Shown here: piece by piece, positions 29,828 through 39,005 of the stretch | Position numbering within the stretch: the stretch's first letter is position 1 | Layout of the letters: the number at the start of each line of letters is the position of its first letter | Assembly (NCBI GenBank): GCA_032718475.1 | Contig: JAUCBJ010002639.1 | Location: 1-64,000, forward strand | Origin: Nemertoderma westbladi | Lineage: Eukaryota > Xenacoelomorpha > Nemertodermatida > Nemertodermatidae | DNA: 64,000 bases | Direction: 5' to 3' | The notes under the pieces: model-generated | Told to the model about the DNA's origin: nothing | Database searches by the model: none | What the model saw: only the letters and a program-made list of their open reading frames with translations | Program-made: the position numbers and the translations under genes

Positions 29828-30030
29828 GTTCTCACTCTGACATTGTGTTATTTCCTTAATAATTTATACATTATCTTACTTGTTGTATATTCGTTGGTTG
29901 GAAAACGACACCTCATAAAATGATACTGATTCCAGCATTGGGTATCGACTCAAAAACAAAAATCGAGTGAGACAGTATCATTTTATGAGGCGTTGTCTTC
30001 CGACCAAACACAATTTTAGAGTGAGAACTA
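29828..30030. repeat. Long imperfect inverted repeat upstream of the first Polinton gene
   Basis: Outer arms gttctcactct (about 29829) and agagtgagaac (about 30018), then ggttggaaaacgac (about 29894) against gtcttccgacca, then an inner, nearly perfect arm cacctcataaaatgatact (about 29910) against agtatcattttatgaggcg (about 29973). Together they form a stem of about 45-50 pairs with bulges. It lies 80 bases before the ATG at 30108, between the left terminus and all plus-strand genes. Confidence 0.8.
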
Positions 30031-30107
30031 TGGTGTCAATTTATTACAGCGATACGGTTTAACATTTATCACTTGTAATATTTTTCGTATTTATTATTAT
30101 TATTATT

Positions 30108-31172
30108 ATGGCCTTAACGCAAAAAACCGGAGCAACAAATAGCGGGAAATTTACTTACAATAAATATACTTGTACCGTCATTCACAGCCAGTATTTTATT
30201 GTGGAATCTCAGGAGGACAACGAATCAATTTGTTTTTCCCATCAAGATACCCGCTATTTGTTAGACATTCTAGAAACAACCAACAACAACCAACATCAAT
30301 CCAGACCAGCAATTATACCAGGTAGGATATATCCAACTCTTCGTTTTGCGCGGGGAAATTTGAATATTTCCATCAACCCCACATCGGGTGATGTTTACGT
30401 TCAGAAACAAGGCAAATGTAAAGTTCTTAACAAAGCTTTTACTGAAGTTCTAATTCAATACAGAGGGAAATTATTGCAATTTCTCTCTCCACCGCTAGAG
30501 ATTATTAGCGATCAATTCTACATTGAATTATCAAATCCAGATTTTATTGGATTTGTAACAGCTTTTAAAGGAACCAACTATGTTGGCTTATGGAAAATCA
30601 GCCTCAGATACGCTGATAGTGTTGGTTTTAACTATTATACAGGTTTCAATTTGTCAAAACAGGAACTAACTGTTTTGTTGCGAGAGTGGGACAACCAAGT
30701 CGATGAAACAGACAAGCATCTTTTTGATAAAAATATCATTCAATTATCAGACCGTCTCAAAATGATTAAAACCAATAATAAAAAAATTATTATCACCAAC
30801 ACTGATAATTCTACTGAAGTAGGAGCCGGCGGAAATTCTATCGAGTTGCATTACTTGAATGATAAAGCCCATATTAGTTTTCTCAAAGAATCGCTGGATG
30901 GCGTCTCTCTTACTGAAGCCCATGTTGACGGTTTTGTCCTTTTGGATAAAACTAAAGCTTTCGTAGAGATCCCATCACCTAATCCGGATGTTGAAGAGAG
31001 TTGCTCTCAACCGCAACAGATCTTTCCTGAAATATTACCTCGGAAGCCAAGATCATCGAGTAAATTTACCAACACATCACCTGCAAAGAAACAGAAAGTT
31101 GTCAGTAACCCAGCTCTAGTAGAGTCTGTTACTAATTCTCCATGGAAACCTGATTATTATCCTAATATGTAA
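30108..31172 (+). CDS. Polinton protein of 354 residues, possible PC4-like (ssDNA-binding) repeats
   Basis: First gene of the rightward block; its ATG directly follows a (att)n run. No named family is certain. Several internal stretches follow the rhythm of PC4/p15-type single-stranded-DNA-binding folds: strands ending in an aromatic or basic residue, a short acidic turn, then L-S-x-x-E/Q plus a helix. The clearest is WKISLRYADSVGF...FNLSKQELTVLLREW (about residues 180-215); a weaker one is at 14-56. The C-terminal 60 residues are Pro/Ser-rich with a likely nuclear localisation signal (SPAKKQKVV). Its place just before the polymerase would suit a replication or transcription cofactor. The PC4 idea is inference. 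Confidence 0.55.
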   Translation: MALTQKTGATNSGKFTYNKYTCTVIHSQYFIVESQEDNESICFSHQDTRYLLDILETTNNNQHQSRPAIIPGRIYPTLRFARGNLNISINPTSGDVYVQKQGKCKVLNKAFTEVLIQYRGKLLQFLSPPLEIISDQFYIELSNPDFIGFVTAFKGTNYVGLWKISLRYADSVGFNYYTGFNLSKQELTVLLREWDNQVDETDKHLFDKNIIQLSDRLKMIKTNNKKIIITNTDNSTEVGAGGNSIELHYLNDKAHISFLKESLDGVSLTEAHVDGFVLLDKTKAFVEIPSPNPDVEESCSQPQQIFPEILPRKPRSSSKFTNTSPAKKQKVVSNPALVESVTNSPWKPDYYPNM

Positions 31173-31366
31173 ACCTAATCATAAGTTAAACTCTTTGTGG
31201 TTTCTAATAGTCATAAGCGATTGGTGATTGGTTTAAAATTATTTCCCTCACTAGCATATAAATGTTTAGATATAGTCAATAACATTTCATTTCATTTCAT
31301 TTTAATCTTTGGATATATTTTATTATTATTATTATTATTTATCTAAACAAACTAACAAACTTCAAC

Positions 31367-34300
31367 ATGGATAAAATAACAATATGTTGTCCATTCTGTC
31401 ATATGAATGTAACTAAACATAATTACTTACGCCACCTACGGTCACATTTTGAAAGTTATTCTTGTTTTAAGTGTCATGTTGTGACATCATGCAGCGAAAT
31501 TTGTAAACGACATGAATCGACTACTGGTTGTAAAGAAATGGAGTTCCGCACCTATCAATTGACTTGTACTACCTGTAATAAAGAGTATACATATGAGAAT
31601 TATATACGACACGACTGTCACTTGAAATGTTACTACACAAGAAAGCGTAAATTTTCGCAACATAAAAATATAATATCCAGAAAAAACTTAAGGGTGGCTC
31701 TTGGTACATGCGCAACAATTTTTACGCGGGAACAAGAAGCTCACAATAATCGTCTTGAAATTTATGTCCACGACCTCCCAACTTCTAGAGATTATCCTGA
31801 TGTAGAAACAGCATTAACACAAATTCGAGGTAATATTCTTCAGTTAATATTAGACAGATTGAAAGAAATGAATGTTCTTAGACTGTGGTTAGGTCTAAAT
31901 GTATTAATGTACAGGTCACATTTTTCAGAAGGTGAGCAATTGGAAACCTTTTATTTTAATTCTTCCGGTGGTGCTATTAATACTGTAGATTCGCCGCAAA
32001 GTTTTGACACATGGTTTGAGTATGTGCTGGGAAATATATTACAAAAAATAGCCATCTTTAACACACGTGGTTCGGGATGGCGTATTAAATCTTTATTAAG
32101 GGTTGAAATTAAATTAGCTGAATCTAAGTGTAAGTCGTTACTATATAAGGGGCATGGATATATGGAATTACCTAAGGCTCTATCAGGTAAACAGTGTGTT
32201 ATAAATGTACAATCGGCTGATAATGACTGTTTTAAATGGGCAATTATATCCGCAAAATTTGGTAGCAAAGTGAAAAGCAATAAAAACCGTACTTCATTGT
32301 ACAAAAATTATATGAGTCATTTCATTTTTGACAACGGGAACAAAGATTATCCAACAGAGTGGCTGTTAGCGATTAAACTTTTTGAAAAACAAAATTCAAA
32401 ATATATAATTAATTTACTATGTTGGAATAACGACAACAAACGCGCCCCCGTATCTATATTAAGACAACCACCGTTTAGTAAAATTACACCCGATAAAGAG
32501 TTATTAAATATATTACTTGTAGTAAAAAATAACAATGTACCTAAACCGAATCATTATGTTTGCATAACTAACTTGAATCGATTGCTGAATACGAGAGCTC
32601 TTCATATCGGGAATAGGAAATATTGTGAAAGGTGTTTGGCTCATTTTTTTCAATCGGAAGTTCTCCAACGACACCGTCTTGCATGCTACCAAGGAAGAAG
32701 TCAACGAGAGAAACTACCTAATAAAAAAAGAACACACATTAGTTTTACAAATTTAGATAGAACCTTATCCCCATTGTTTGTCACCTACTTTGATATAGAA
32801 TGTATCTTACAACCTTCAGTTAATAATCAATTTATACAGGAGCATATACCGTGTGCTGCGAGTTATTTAATTGTTCCCAATACTGAATTAATTAACCCCC
32901 CAAAATGTCATTTGAAAAAATTCGTAAAGTCAAATAATAATAATAATTGTATTCAAGATTTCTTAGATTCATTATATTTTGATTTAACTGAATTATGTTG
33001 TTGGTCAGACATATACACTCATAAAACTATGTCATTTACTAATATTGATTTTGTAAATTTTGAACAGGCAAAATTTTGTTTCTATTGTAATGTTACTTTA
33101 AATAATAATGTTGGGAAAAACAGACATCATTCACATATTACAGGTAAATATATTGCAGCAGCCTGTAATAGTTGTAACCGAAGTTTATCATTGAAACGAT
33201 ACCTGTATGTACTTTGCGGGCACAATTCCAGTAATTACGATATACATTGTATATTACAAACCGGATTTAGAGATAAGAAATACTCCGATTGGGATATAAA
33301 GGTTATACCGAGAAATACAGAACGATATATTTCACTGAGTGCGTTTATCCCCATTAAAAACACTTCTAAAAAAATTGAGTTACGTTTCTTAGACACATAT
33401 CAATTTTTAAGCTTTTCCCTAAGTAATTTAGTTGAGTGTTCAACAAAGGATGTAGCGAGTCATGATATAAGCTCAATTTTACCTATTACTCTACAAGAAA
33501 TGAAATATTTTTATCCAAACTTGAATAACTCAACAATTAAACGGAAAGGAGTATTTCCATACGAGTACTTGACAGATATTAATAAATTTAATGATACTGG
33601 TTTGCCATCTATAAATAATTTTTTTAGTAACTTAACACAAAAAACATGTACAATTGAAGATTATAGGTTTGCAGGATTATCATGGGTAGAATTCGACTGT
33701 GTGAATCTCAAAGTTTATCTTTTAGCCTATTTAAAACTCGATGTTTGTTTGCTTGCTGATATATTTGAGAATTTTAGGAATGTTTGTAAACAAAATTACG
33801 ATTTAGAAGTGGTTTTTTACTGTAGTATTGCGTCATTTACCTATGATTGCGCGCTAAAATATAATAAATGTAAAATAGAATTAATAAAGGATTATCAAAC
33901 ATATAGAGATTTTGAAAAATCAATTAGGGGTGGTGTTTCATTTTGTCGAAAGCATTATATAGAATCAAATATACCTGGAACAAGTACATATGATTCTACT
34001 AAGGAAGAATGCCATATTTTTAATATTGATTTCAACTCTTTATATTCTGGGAATTTAAGTAAAAAACTACCCACCTCGCAATTCAAAGAAGTAAGTATTA
34101 AACATTTAGAGAATGCAATTCCAGAAAAACTAATCGAGTATTTGGTAGATTTAGACATTGATGGATCTACTGGATATTTTTTAATATGTGATTTAAATTA
34201 TCCCAAGGCTATTCACGATCAAACATTACAATTACCGTTAGCCCCTGAGCATTTAAGTATAAATGAAACAATGCTTTCGCCCTATATGCGGGAACAATTT

Positions 34301-35428
34301 AATAATTTATCGATACAAAGAGGTACCTCCCGTAAATATAGGATGTCTACACCAAAACTCTTGCTGACGCAATTTGATAAAGAGTTTTATCATTTACATT
34401 TAAAACTGTTAAAATTTTATATAAAACATGGATTAATTGTTACTAAGCTCCATAAATTATATTCTTTTCAACAAGAATTTGTATTTAAAAATTACATAGA
34501 TTTTAATATTAATCAAAGGCGCCTAGCAAAAAGTTACATTGAAACTGCTGTCGCGAAATTGCTCAATAATTCACTGTTTGGCAAATCAATAGAAAAGATA
34601 AGAGATCGATGTAACTTTCGTATCGCAAATAGCAACGATAAATGCGATCAATTGGTAAATCGTATTAATCATAAACAATTTATAATATACAATAATACAT
34701 TATCGGGACATTTATTAGTGAAAGACTCTGTAACTCTCGATAAGCCTATATTTATTGGTAGCGCTGTGTTGGACTTGGCTAAATTGGATATGTATGAGCT
34801 GTTTTACAATAAATTGCTACCTATTGAGAAAGAATTAAACTGTCGTATTGAAATTGCCGCATCAGACACTGATTCTTTGATAGGTTGTTATTATAATACA
34901 TCGCAGAATAATTTTTTAAAAGCATTAATTAAAAATAACATTTTAGATACTTCCAATTACCCTAAGGATCACCCTCTCTACAGCGATAAAAATAAATCCC
35001 AACTCTATTACTGTAAAGACGAACTAGCCTCACGTGAAATTAAACAAGCAGTATTTTTAAGACCAAAATTATATTCAATTTTGGAATGGAATAACAAAAA
35101 TATTCGTAGAGCAAAAGGTATTACAAGAGCTGTTGTGGAAACGAATATTACATATGAAGAATATTTAAAAGCCTATAACTCAAATGAAGAAATAAAAAAA
35201 AACATACACAGATTTCAATCTAAATTACATCGTATTTATACCTTAAAGCAAAATAAATTTGCACTCAGTAGCTTTGACGATAAACTTTATTGGGTTAATA
35301 AAAATCATTCGCTTCCTTGGGGGCACTATAAAACAAACCTCAAAAAACCTATAAAAATATCAAATATACCAATTTATGAAGAACCAAAAGACGATGGTAT
35401 TGATGATGAATTATCAAATAGTAAATAA
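31367..35428 (+). CDS. Protein-primed DNA polymerase, family B (Polinton pPolB)
   Basis: 1353 residues. The N-terminus has paired Cys/His zinc fingers (CPFCHMNVTKHNYLRHLRSH, then CFKC). Exonuclease motif I is YFDIE (D476) and motif II lies in CGHNSSNYDIH. Before motif II is a C-x2-C ... HHSHITGKYIAAACNSC module, like the HNH/endonuclease VII-type zinc insert of transposon polymerases. Polymerase motif A is DFNSLYSGN (D888), motif B is KLLNNSLFGKS and motif C is SDTDSL (D1167). All catalytic residues are present. It replicates the linear element from its ends using a protein primer. It overlaps the next gene by 53 bases. Confidence 0.95.
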   Translation: MDKITICCPFCHMNVTKHNYLRHLRSHFESYSCFKCHVVTSCSEICKRHESTTGCKEMEFRTYQLTCTTCNKEYTYENYIRHDCHLKCYYTRKRKFSQHKNIISRKNLRVALGTCATIFTREQEAHNNRLEIYVHDLPTSRDYPDVETALTQIRGNILQLILDRLKEMNVLRLWLGLNVLMYRSHFSEGEQLETFYFNSSGGAINTVDSPQSFDTWFEYVLGNILQKIAIFNTRGSGWRIKSLLRVEIKLAESKCKSLLYKGHGYMELPKALSGKQCVINVQSADNDCFKWAIISAKFGSKVKSNKNRTSLYKNYMSHFIFDNGNKDYPTEWLLAIKLFEKQNSKYIINLLCWNNDNKRAPVSILRQPPFSKITPDKELLNILLVVKNNNVPKPNHYVCITNLNRLLNTRALHIGNRKYCERCLAHFFQSEVLQRHRLACYQGRSQREKLPNKKRTHISFTNLDRTLSPLFVTYFDIECILQPSVNNQFIQEHIPCAASYLIVPNTELINPPKCHLKKFVKSNNNNNCIQDFLDSLYFDLTELCCWSDIYTHKTMSFTNIDFVNFEQAKFCFYCNVTLNNNVGKNRHHSHITGKYIAAACNSCNRSLSLKRYLYVLCGHNSSNYDIHCILQTGFRDKKYSDWDIKVIPRNTERYISLSAFIPIKNTSKKIELRFLDTYQFLSFSLSNLVECSTKDVASHDISSILPITLQEMKYFYPNLNNSTIKRKGVFPYEYLTDINKFNDTGLPSINNFFSNLTQKTCTIEDYRFAGLSWVEFDCVNLKVYLLAYLKLDVCLLADIFENFRNVCKQNYDLEVVFYCSIASFTYDCALKYNKCKIELIKDYQTYRDFEKSIRGGVSFCRKHYIESNIPGTSTYDSTKEECHIFNIDFNSLYSGNLSKKLPTSQFKEVSIKHLENAIPEKLIEYLVDLDIDGSTGYFLICDLNYPKAIHDQTLQLPLAPEHLSINETMLSPYMREQFNNLSIQRGTSRKYRMSTPKLLLTQFDKEFYHLHLKLLKFYIKHGLIVTKLHKLYSFQQEFVFKNYIDFNINQRRLAKSYIETAVAKLLNNSLFGKSIEKIRDRCNFRIANSNDKCDQLVNRINHKQFIIYNNTLSGHLLVKDSVTLDKPIFIGSAVLDLAKLDMYELFYNKLLPIEKELNCRIEIAASDTDSLIGCYYNTSQNNFLKALIKNNILDTSNYPKDHPLYSDKNKSQLYYCKDELASREIKQAVFLRPKLYSILEWNNKNIRRAKGITRAVVETNITYEEYLKAYNSNEEIKKNIHRFQSKLHRIYTLKQNKFALSSFDDKLYWVNKNHSLPWGHYKTNLKKPIKISNIPIYEEPKDDGIDDELSNSK

Positions 35429-35954
35429 AAATATAAGTTGTCGGCAAGTGTTAGCGATTAAGTTTAAAGAATTAAAAAATCAATTATCTGGTAAACACAT
35501 ACTCAAACCAAATCAGTTTATATATAAGATATTTGGTGCCACATTATTAATATTTAAAAATGGTCGTATTACATTATTAGGCAGTAAGTATAATTTCCAA
35601 AAAGTAAAAAAACATATATTTGAGAAAACTAGTATTAATTTGATTTTAAAATCTGTTAATTTATGTACTTATATTTTTAGTATTAAGTCTGTAGTCTATA
35701 GGTTATTGATAAACAATACAGGGTTTTATGTTGTCTTTGATAATGTGCAACTTCAAGTTATATATGAACCTGAAATATTCAATAACTGTAAAGTCAGAAT
35801 AAATAATAATGTTGTTGTTTGCTGCTTCTACACCGGTAAATGTACATTAATGTGTTCCCCGTTTAAATTTCATATATATTACCCTATATTCAACAAACTG
35901 GTTAATAATTTATTATTGTTTGGTGCGAGGGTTTTTGTTGTAAAATATAATTAG
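35376..35954 (+). CDS. TATA-binding-protein-like protein (two TBP-type repeats) of the Polinton
   Basis: 192 residues, overlapping the polymerase by 53 bases; methionines at 1, 7, 10 and 11 could all start it. Two diverged repeats match the TBP core. Repeat 1 has PNQFIYKIF then LLIFKNGRITLLGSK (about 45-71). Repeat 2 has YEPEIF (130-135) then VVCCFYTGKCTLMCS (147-161), followed by an Ile/Tyr-rich helix, as in the family's YEPELF and IF-SGK-TGAK signatures. Phenylalanines stand at all four positions where TBP inserts Phe into the TATA minor groove (F48, F60, F135, F151). TBP nucleates transcription by bending promoter DNA, so this may direct transcription of the element. No neighbour is host-like. 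The closeness of both repeats makes a chance match unlikely. Confidence 0.72.
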   Translation: MKNQKTMVLMMNYQIVNKNISCRQVLAIKFKELKNQLSGKHILKPNQFIYKIFGATLLIFKNGRITLLGSKYNFQKVKKHIFEKTSINLILKSVNLCTYIFSIKSVVYRLLINNTGFYVVFDNVQLQVIYEPEIFNNCKVRINNNVVVCCFYTGKCTLMCSPFKFHIYYPIFNKLVNNLLLFGARVFVVKYN

Positions 35955-36305
35955 TGTGAGTGAAATTTATTGTTGTTGTTGCTGTTTGGTGGTGGAGATT
36001 TTTACTAAAATATATATATATATATATATTAAATTGGTTGGAAAAAAATTATGAATATTTTTTTAAAATCAACAACTAGTTTGAGAGGAAATTAACTTCG
36101 GTAGAGCGATTGTTGCTTGTAACACTCAAGTAGGCATAGTATACTCAGAGGCTGTAGCTAGCTAGCTAGCTAACTCGGCATTGTTGCTCACGAGTGAGTT
36201 ACAATAGCGCATCTGTTACTTATGAGTGTGCGAGAGTGCGGTAGGCAACGCTAAGCTCGGTGAGAAAAGATTAGGGCTATGTGCTGGTATTCATAGTCAA
36301 AGACG
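35955..36305. other. Polinton intergenic, no gene seen
   Basis: Contains a (ta)n run near 36009-36030 and a gctagctagctagct simple repeat near 36158. It probably holds the promoter of the following small genes, but no element is certain. Confidence 0.4.
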
Positions 36306-36533
36306 ATGCCCTCCTATCTGTTACTAGTCTGTATACCGGTACATATCATTAAAACATTGGCTATGCATCTCCCTACATTCAGAATAGAACAACAACCAGA
36401 GCATATATCGCTAATCCGCATGGGAAAGGTTTATGTTATGCATTTTGTTAACTATGAGAATTTTGTAATGTACACATCTGCGACCCTCTACAAAAATATA
36501 TATAAACTCAATTTTTCTGACAGTGAACTATAA
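36306..36533 (+). CDS. Small Polinton protein, unknown
   Basis: 75 codons. The methionine at residue 20 (MHLPTFRIEQQ, 36363) is the more likely start because residues 1-19 are hydrophobic and lack family character. The remaining 56 residues are rich in Tyr, Phe and Val with alternating strand-like segments, and no motif is recognised. It sits in the rightward block between the TBP-like gene and the 36645 gene. It could be a fragment of a larger beta-rich protein or a real small accessory gene. Confidence 0.4.
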   Translation: MPSYLLLVCIPVHIIKTLAMHLPTFRIEQQPEHISLIRMGKVYVMHFVNYENFVMYTSATLYKNIYKLNFSDSEL

Positions 36534-36644
36534 TTTTGTTAAACAAAAGAAGAAAAAAATATCAGTAGGCCTACCTATTCAATTTAAAGATACTCTTTCC
36601 GGTACCTAGTTACGACGACAACGACAACTTACCTCAATACGAAC

Positions 36645-37067
36645 ATGACATTTGCCTTTTTCAATAACCGTGAGTTGACGAGTTGTATCAAAATCGAATT
36701 GCAATCAAGCGACGAAACATATCTCGCAGCATCCAATATTGCTGAGATGGAGTTGCGATATATAAACAAAAAATTTGAGATTGGGTTTACTTCGATGGAA
36801 TATGGAGTAGGTCAAGTAGGTGGTCTACCTTTATCGCCTACAACGCTTGAAATTTCAAAAGATTTCTCGCTTGTTATAAAGATACAACCATCGCGAATAT
36901 CGGGAAGCTCACCCTCTAGCGAAAATTGGGAGAATGATGTTGATGACTCGCTTCACTTCAATATACCAACACAAAGACCGGTAGAAGTTAGCCGGCCTAT
37001 AAACAACCATTTACAGGTACCGGCAATGGAGGAAACTCTACAGAGGGACCCGCATATAGGACTATAA
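36645..37067 (+). CDS. Polinton accessory protein of 140 residues, unknown
   Basis: The last gene of the rightward block. The N-terminal 85 residues are predicted beta-rich (IKIELQSSDETYLAAS, ELRYINKKFEIGF). The C-terminal 55 are Ser/Pro/Asn-rich and probably disordered. This layout, a beta domain plus a disordered tail, resembles a shortened version of the 30108 protein, but no sequence motif proves kinship. Start chosen at the first ATG in frame. Confidence 0.5.
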   Translation: MTFAFFNNRELTSCIKIELQSSDETYLAASNIAEMELRYINKKFEIGFTSMEYGVGQVGGLPLSPTTLEISKDFSLVIKIQPSRISGSSPSSENWENDVDDSLHFNIPTQRPVEVSRPINNHLQVPAMEETLQRDPHIGL

Positions 37068-37906
37068 AAGGTATAGCCTAATACAGTAATAAATTTAGGG
37101 TTGTTGTTATTGTTATTGTTATTGTTAGGCCTATCAGTTATTGTTGCTTATAAAACTTAGTAGACCGAATCTATTTTATATATAATTAAAAAAAAAGCGA
37201 ATACATAAATAAATTAACTATGTTTTATATAGTCCCACCGTCAACATAGAGTGAATGTTAGTAACAGAGAATGGGGTGGATTTTATATAGGCTTAGTTAG
37301 GTATACCGAGAGCCACACCTATTGTATCCGTGTGGAGTCATTATATGACTGGTTGAATGATGGCGCTCAAGAGTGAATGTAGAAAGTTAGTAACAGAGAG
37401 TGTGAGGGGGATTTTATAGGACCTATAGCCCTACCGGTACCTAACCACACCTATTGTATCAATGAGCTAGTCAACTTTCAGTTGAGGAGTAGTCCTTAGG
37501 CCTATATGCCTAACCGAATGTAAGTGTACCTTACCTATCCACGAGTACTAAAGGTTAACCATAAACCATATTTGGTCAACATTCGAAAAAGGGCCCCGCA
37601 TAAAGTTAACTATAGCTGTATAGGCTTACCTATACGACAGTAGTAGCCCACCCGCCCGCAGTAATGTAGATTAGACCGATTAGACCAATTAAAGTTGTAA
37701 ACAGAAAATAAAGTCGGCTAGCTACTGGTAGTTAAACTCTGATACTGGTAGGTGTGGTGTGTTTGTGAGTGTAAACAGCGATATAAAAAAAAAGATTTTA
37801 ATGTTTTTATTATTTTTTATTGACATTAAAACAAATATATTATCCCATCACATTACAAGCTTAGAGTAAACCTACTGTAAGAGTACATCTTCCACCGCTG
37901 TTAAAC
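37068..37906. other. Convergence region between the two Polinton gene blocks, no gene seen
   Basis: Holds a ttgttattg simple repeat (about 37100-37145) and an imperfect direct duplication of about 130 bp: gtgaatgttagtaacagag with cacacctattgtatc at about 37251-37330, and its counterpart at about 37374-37460. Both gene blocks should terminate here. No frame with a recognisable protein was found. Confidence 0.5.
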
Positions 37907-38512
37907 CTACAGTATGAGTACATCTTCCACCACGGTTATTTCTTTCTGTTTATCATCATCATCAGTCGCAGTTAAACGCTTTCTCATGAAAAAATGTAGC
38001 GCCTCATACCCCCCAACGCGTTTTGCTGAGCAGTATCGCAGACAGTTATCCTTTGTGTTTAAGTGGAACGCACATTTATTTTCTACTGTAGTGAATCGGT
38101 TGTGAAACCGACATGGCGTTAAATAATCGTGATACTGCTTATATATTCCCAATCTCTCCACCGAATTTGGCGCGAGAACATCGAGTTGGGAAACTAATAT
38201 TGCCCGCTTCAGCAACCCAAATACATGAATGTTTTTTTTATATTTTAAATGGCTCTTCATATATTTTTTAAACTCATCTTGGGAAATGTCACCGTAGTCC
38301 CAGGGCAAGTGAGAAGTCATATCCCGTAAATTGTTTACGTGGGCTACATCTAAAGCTGATAACTTAATATTAGACGGGCCTTTAATTAAAAACGTCTTTA
38401 TATTAGTTTTGGTGTAATTAGAATCGAATATAGCAAATTCTTTAAATACTACCGGATACTCTTTATTGTCTATCTTATAATATTGAAAATCAACAAAAAT
38501 AATATTATCCAT
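37907..38512 (-). CDS. Polinton nuclease-like protein (RNase H-fold/DEDD-type pattern)
   Basis: 201 residues, the last gene of the leftward block. The N-terminus IIFVDFQYYKI followed by VFKEFAIFD has the pattern of an RNase H-fold exonuclease strand (acidic residue after a hydrophobic strand). A second hydrophobic strand occurs at IHVFGLLKRAILV. Near the C-terminus a Cys/His cluster (CRFHNRFTTVENKCAFH, then C) could bind zinc. Similar proteins with a C-terminal Cys/His motif are common beside virus-like transposon genes in invertebrates, from memory. Catalytic residues beyond the first Asp are not certain, so function is inferred only weakly. Confidence 0.5.
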   Translation of the reverse strand: MDNIIFVDFQYYKIDNKEYPVVFKEFAIFDSNYTKTNIKTFLIKGPSNIKLSALDVAHVNNLRDMTSHLPWDYGDISQDEFKKYMKSHLKYKKNIHVFGLLKRAILVSQLDVLAPNSVERLGIYKQYHDYLTPCRFHNRFTTVENKCAFHLNTKDNCLRYCSAKRVGGYEALHFFMRKRLTATDDDDKQKEITVVEDVLIL

Positions 38513-38547
38513 TTTATCTGATAAACAAAAGCAAGCTAAATGATTAA

Positions 38548-39003
38548 TTACAACGCTTGTTGGTTTATTTTATAATAATTAACAAGCCATTTATATAATA
38601 TTATTTCATTTATTTCCACATTATTTGTAAACGCTCTCATTGGATAGATTGTGTGAATACGATTTACCAAATAATACAGACAGTACACACCGCATGTGGT
38701 CCTCCTAGGGTCTTGAAATTGTTTGCGAGTAGTACGCCACCTTGCGGAATTTTTCTCAAGCCATTTTTCGATGCATCTGTTTGGATATTTTGGTCCAAAC
38801 GAGTCAAATAATTCAGCCTCATTATCTCGTATATATATTGCGATCCAATGAATCCCAGGCAGATGCTCTTTATCGGTATTTACTATTAAGCCATAGTCTC
38901 TTCGCTTATTATTATTATCTAATTTAGGTAATTTATTAGCTGGAAACGCACCCAAATAGTGACCACCCACTGGAAACATATCAAGGTCCTCTGTAGATAA
39001 CAT
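38548..39003 (-). CDS. Adenain-like cysteine protease (capsid maturation protease)
   Basis: 151 residues. The catalytic order of adenovirus-type proteases is visible: His52 in GIHWIAIYI, Asp67 in ELFDSFG, an oxyanion Gln at about 97 in KQFQDP, and nucleophile Cys104 in TTCGVYCLYYL. The length fits the compact Polinton form. The enzyme cleaves virion precursor proteins during maturation. It lies 3 bases after the major capsid gene in the direction of transcription, as expected for a co-expressed virion block. Confidence 0.93.
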   Translation of the reverse strand: MLSTEDLDMFPVGGHYLGAFPANKLPKLDNNNKRRDYGLIVNTDKEHLPGIHWIAIYIRDNEAELFDSFGPKYPNRCIEKWLEKNSARWRTTRKQFQDPRRTTCGVYCLYYLVNRIHTIYPMRAFTNNVEINEIILYKWLVNYYKINQQAL

Positions 39004-39005
39004 AC

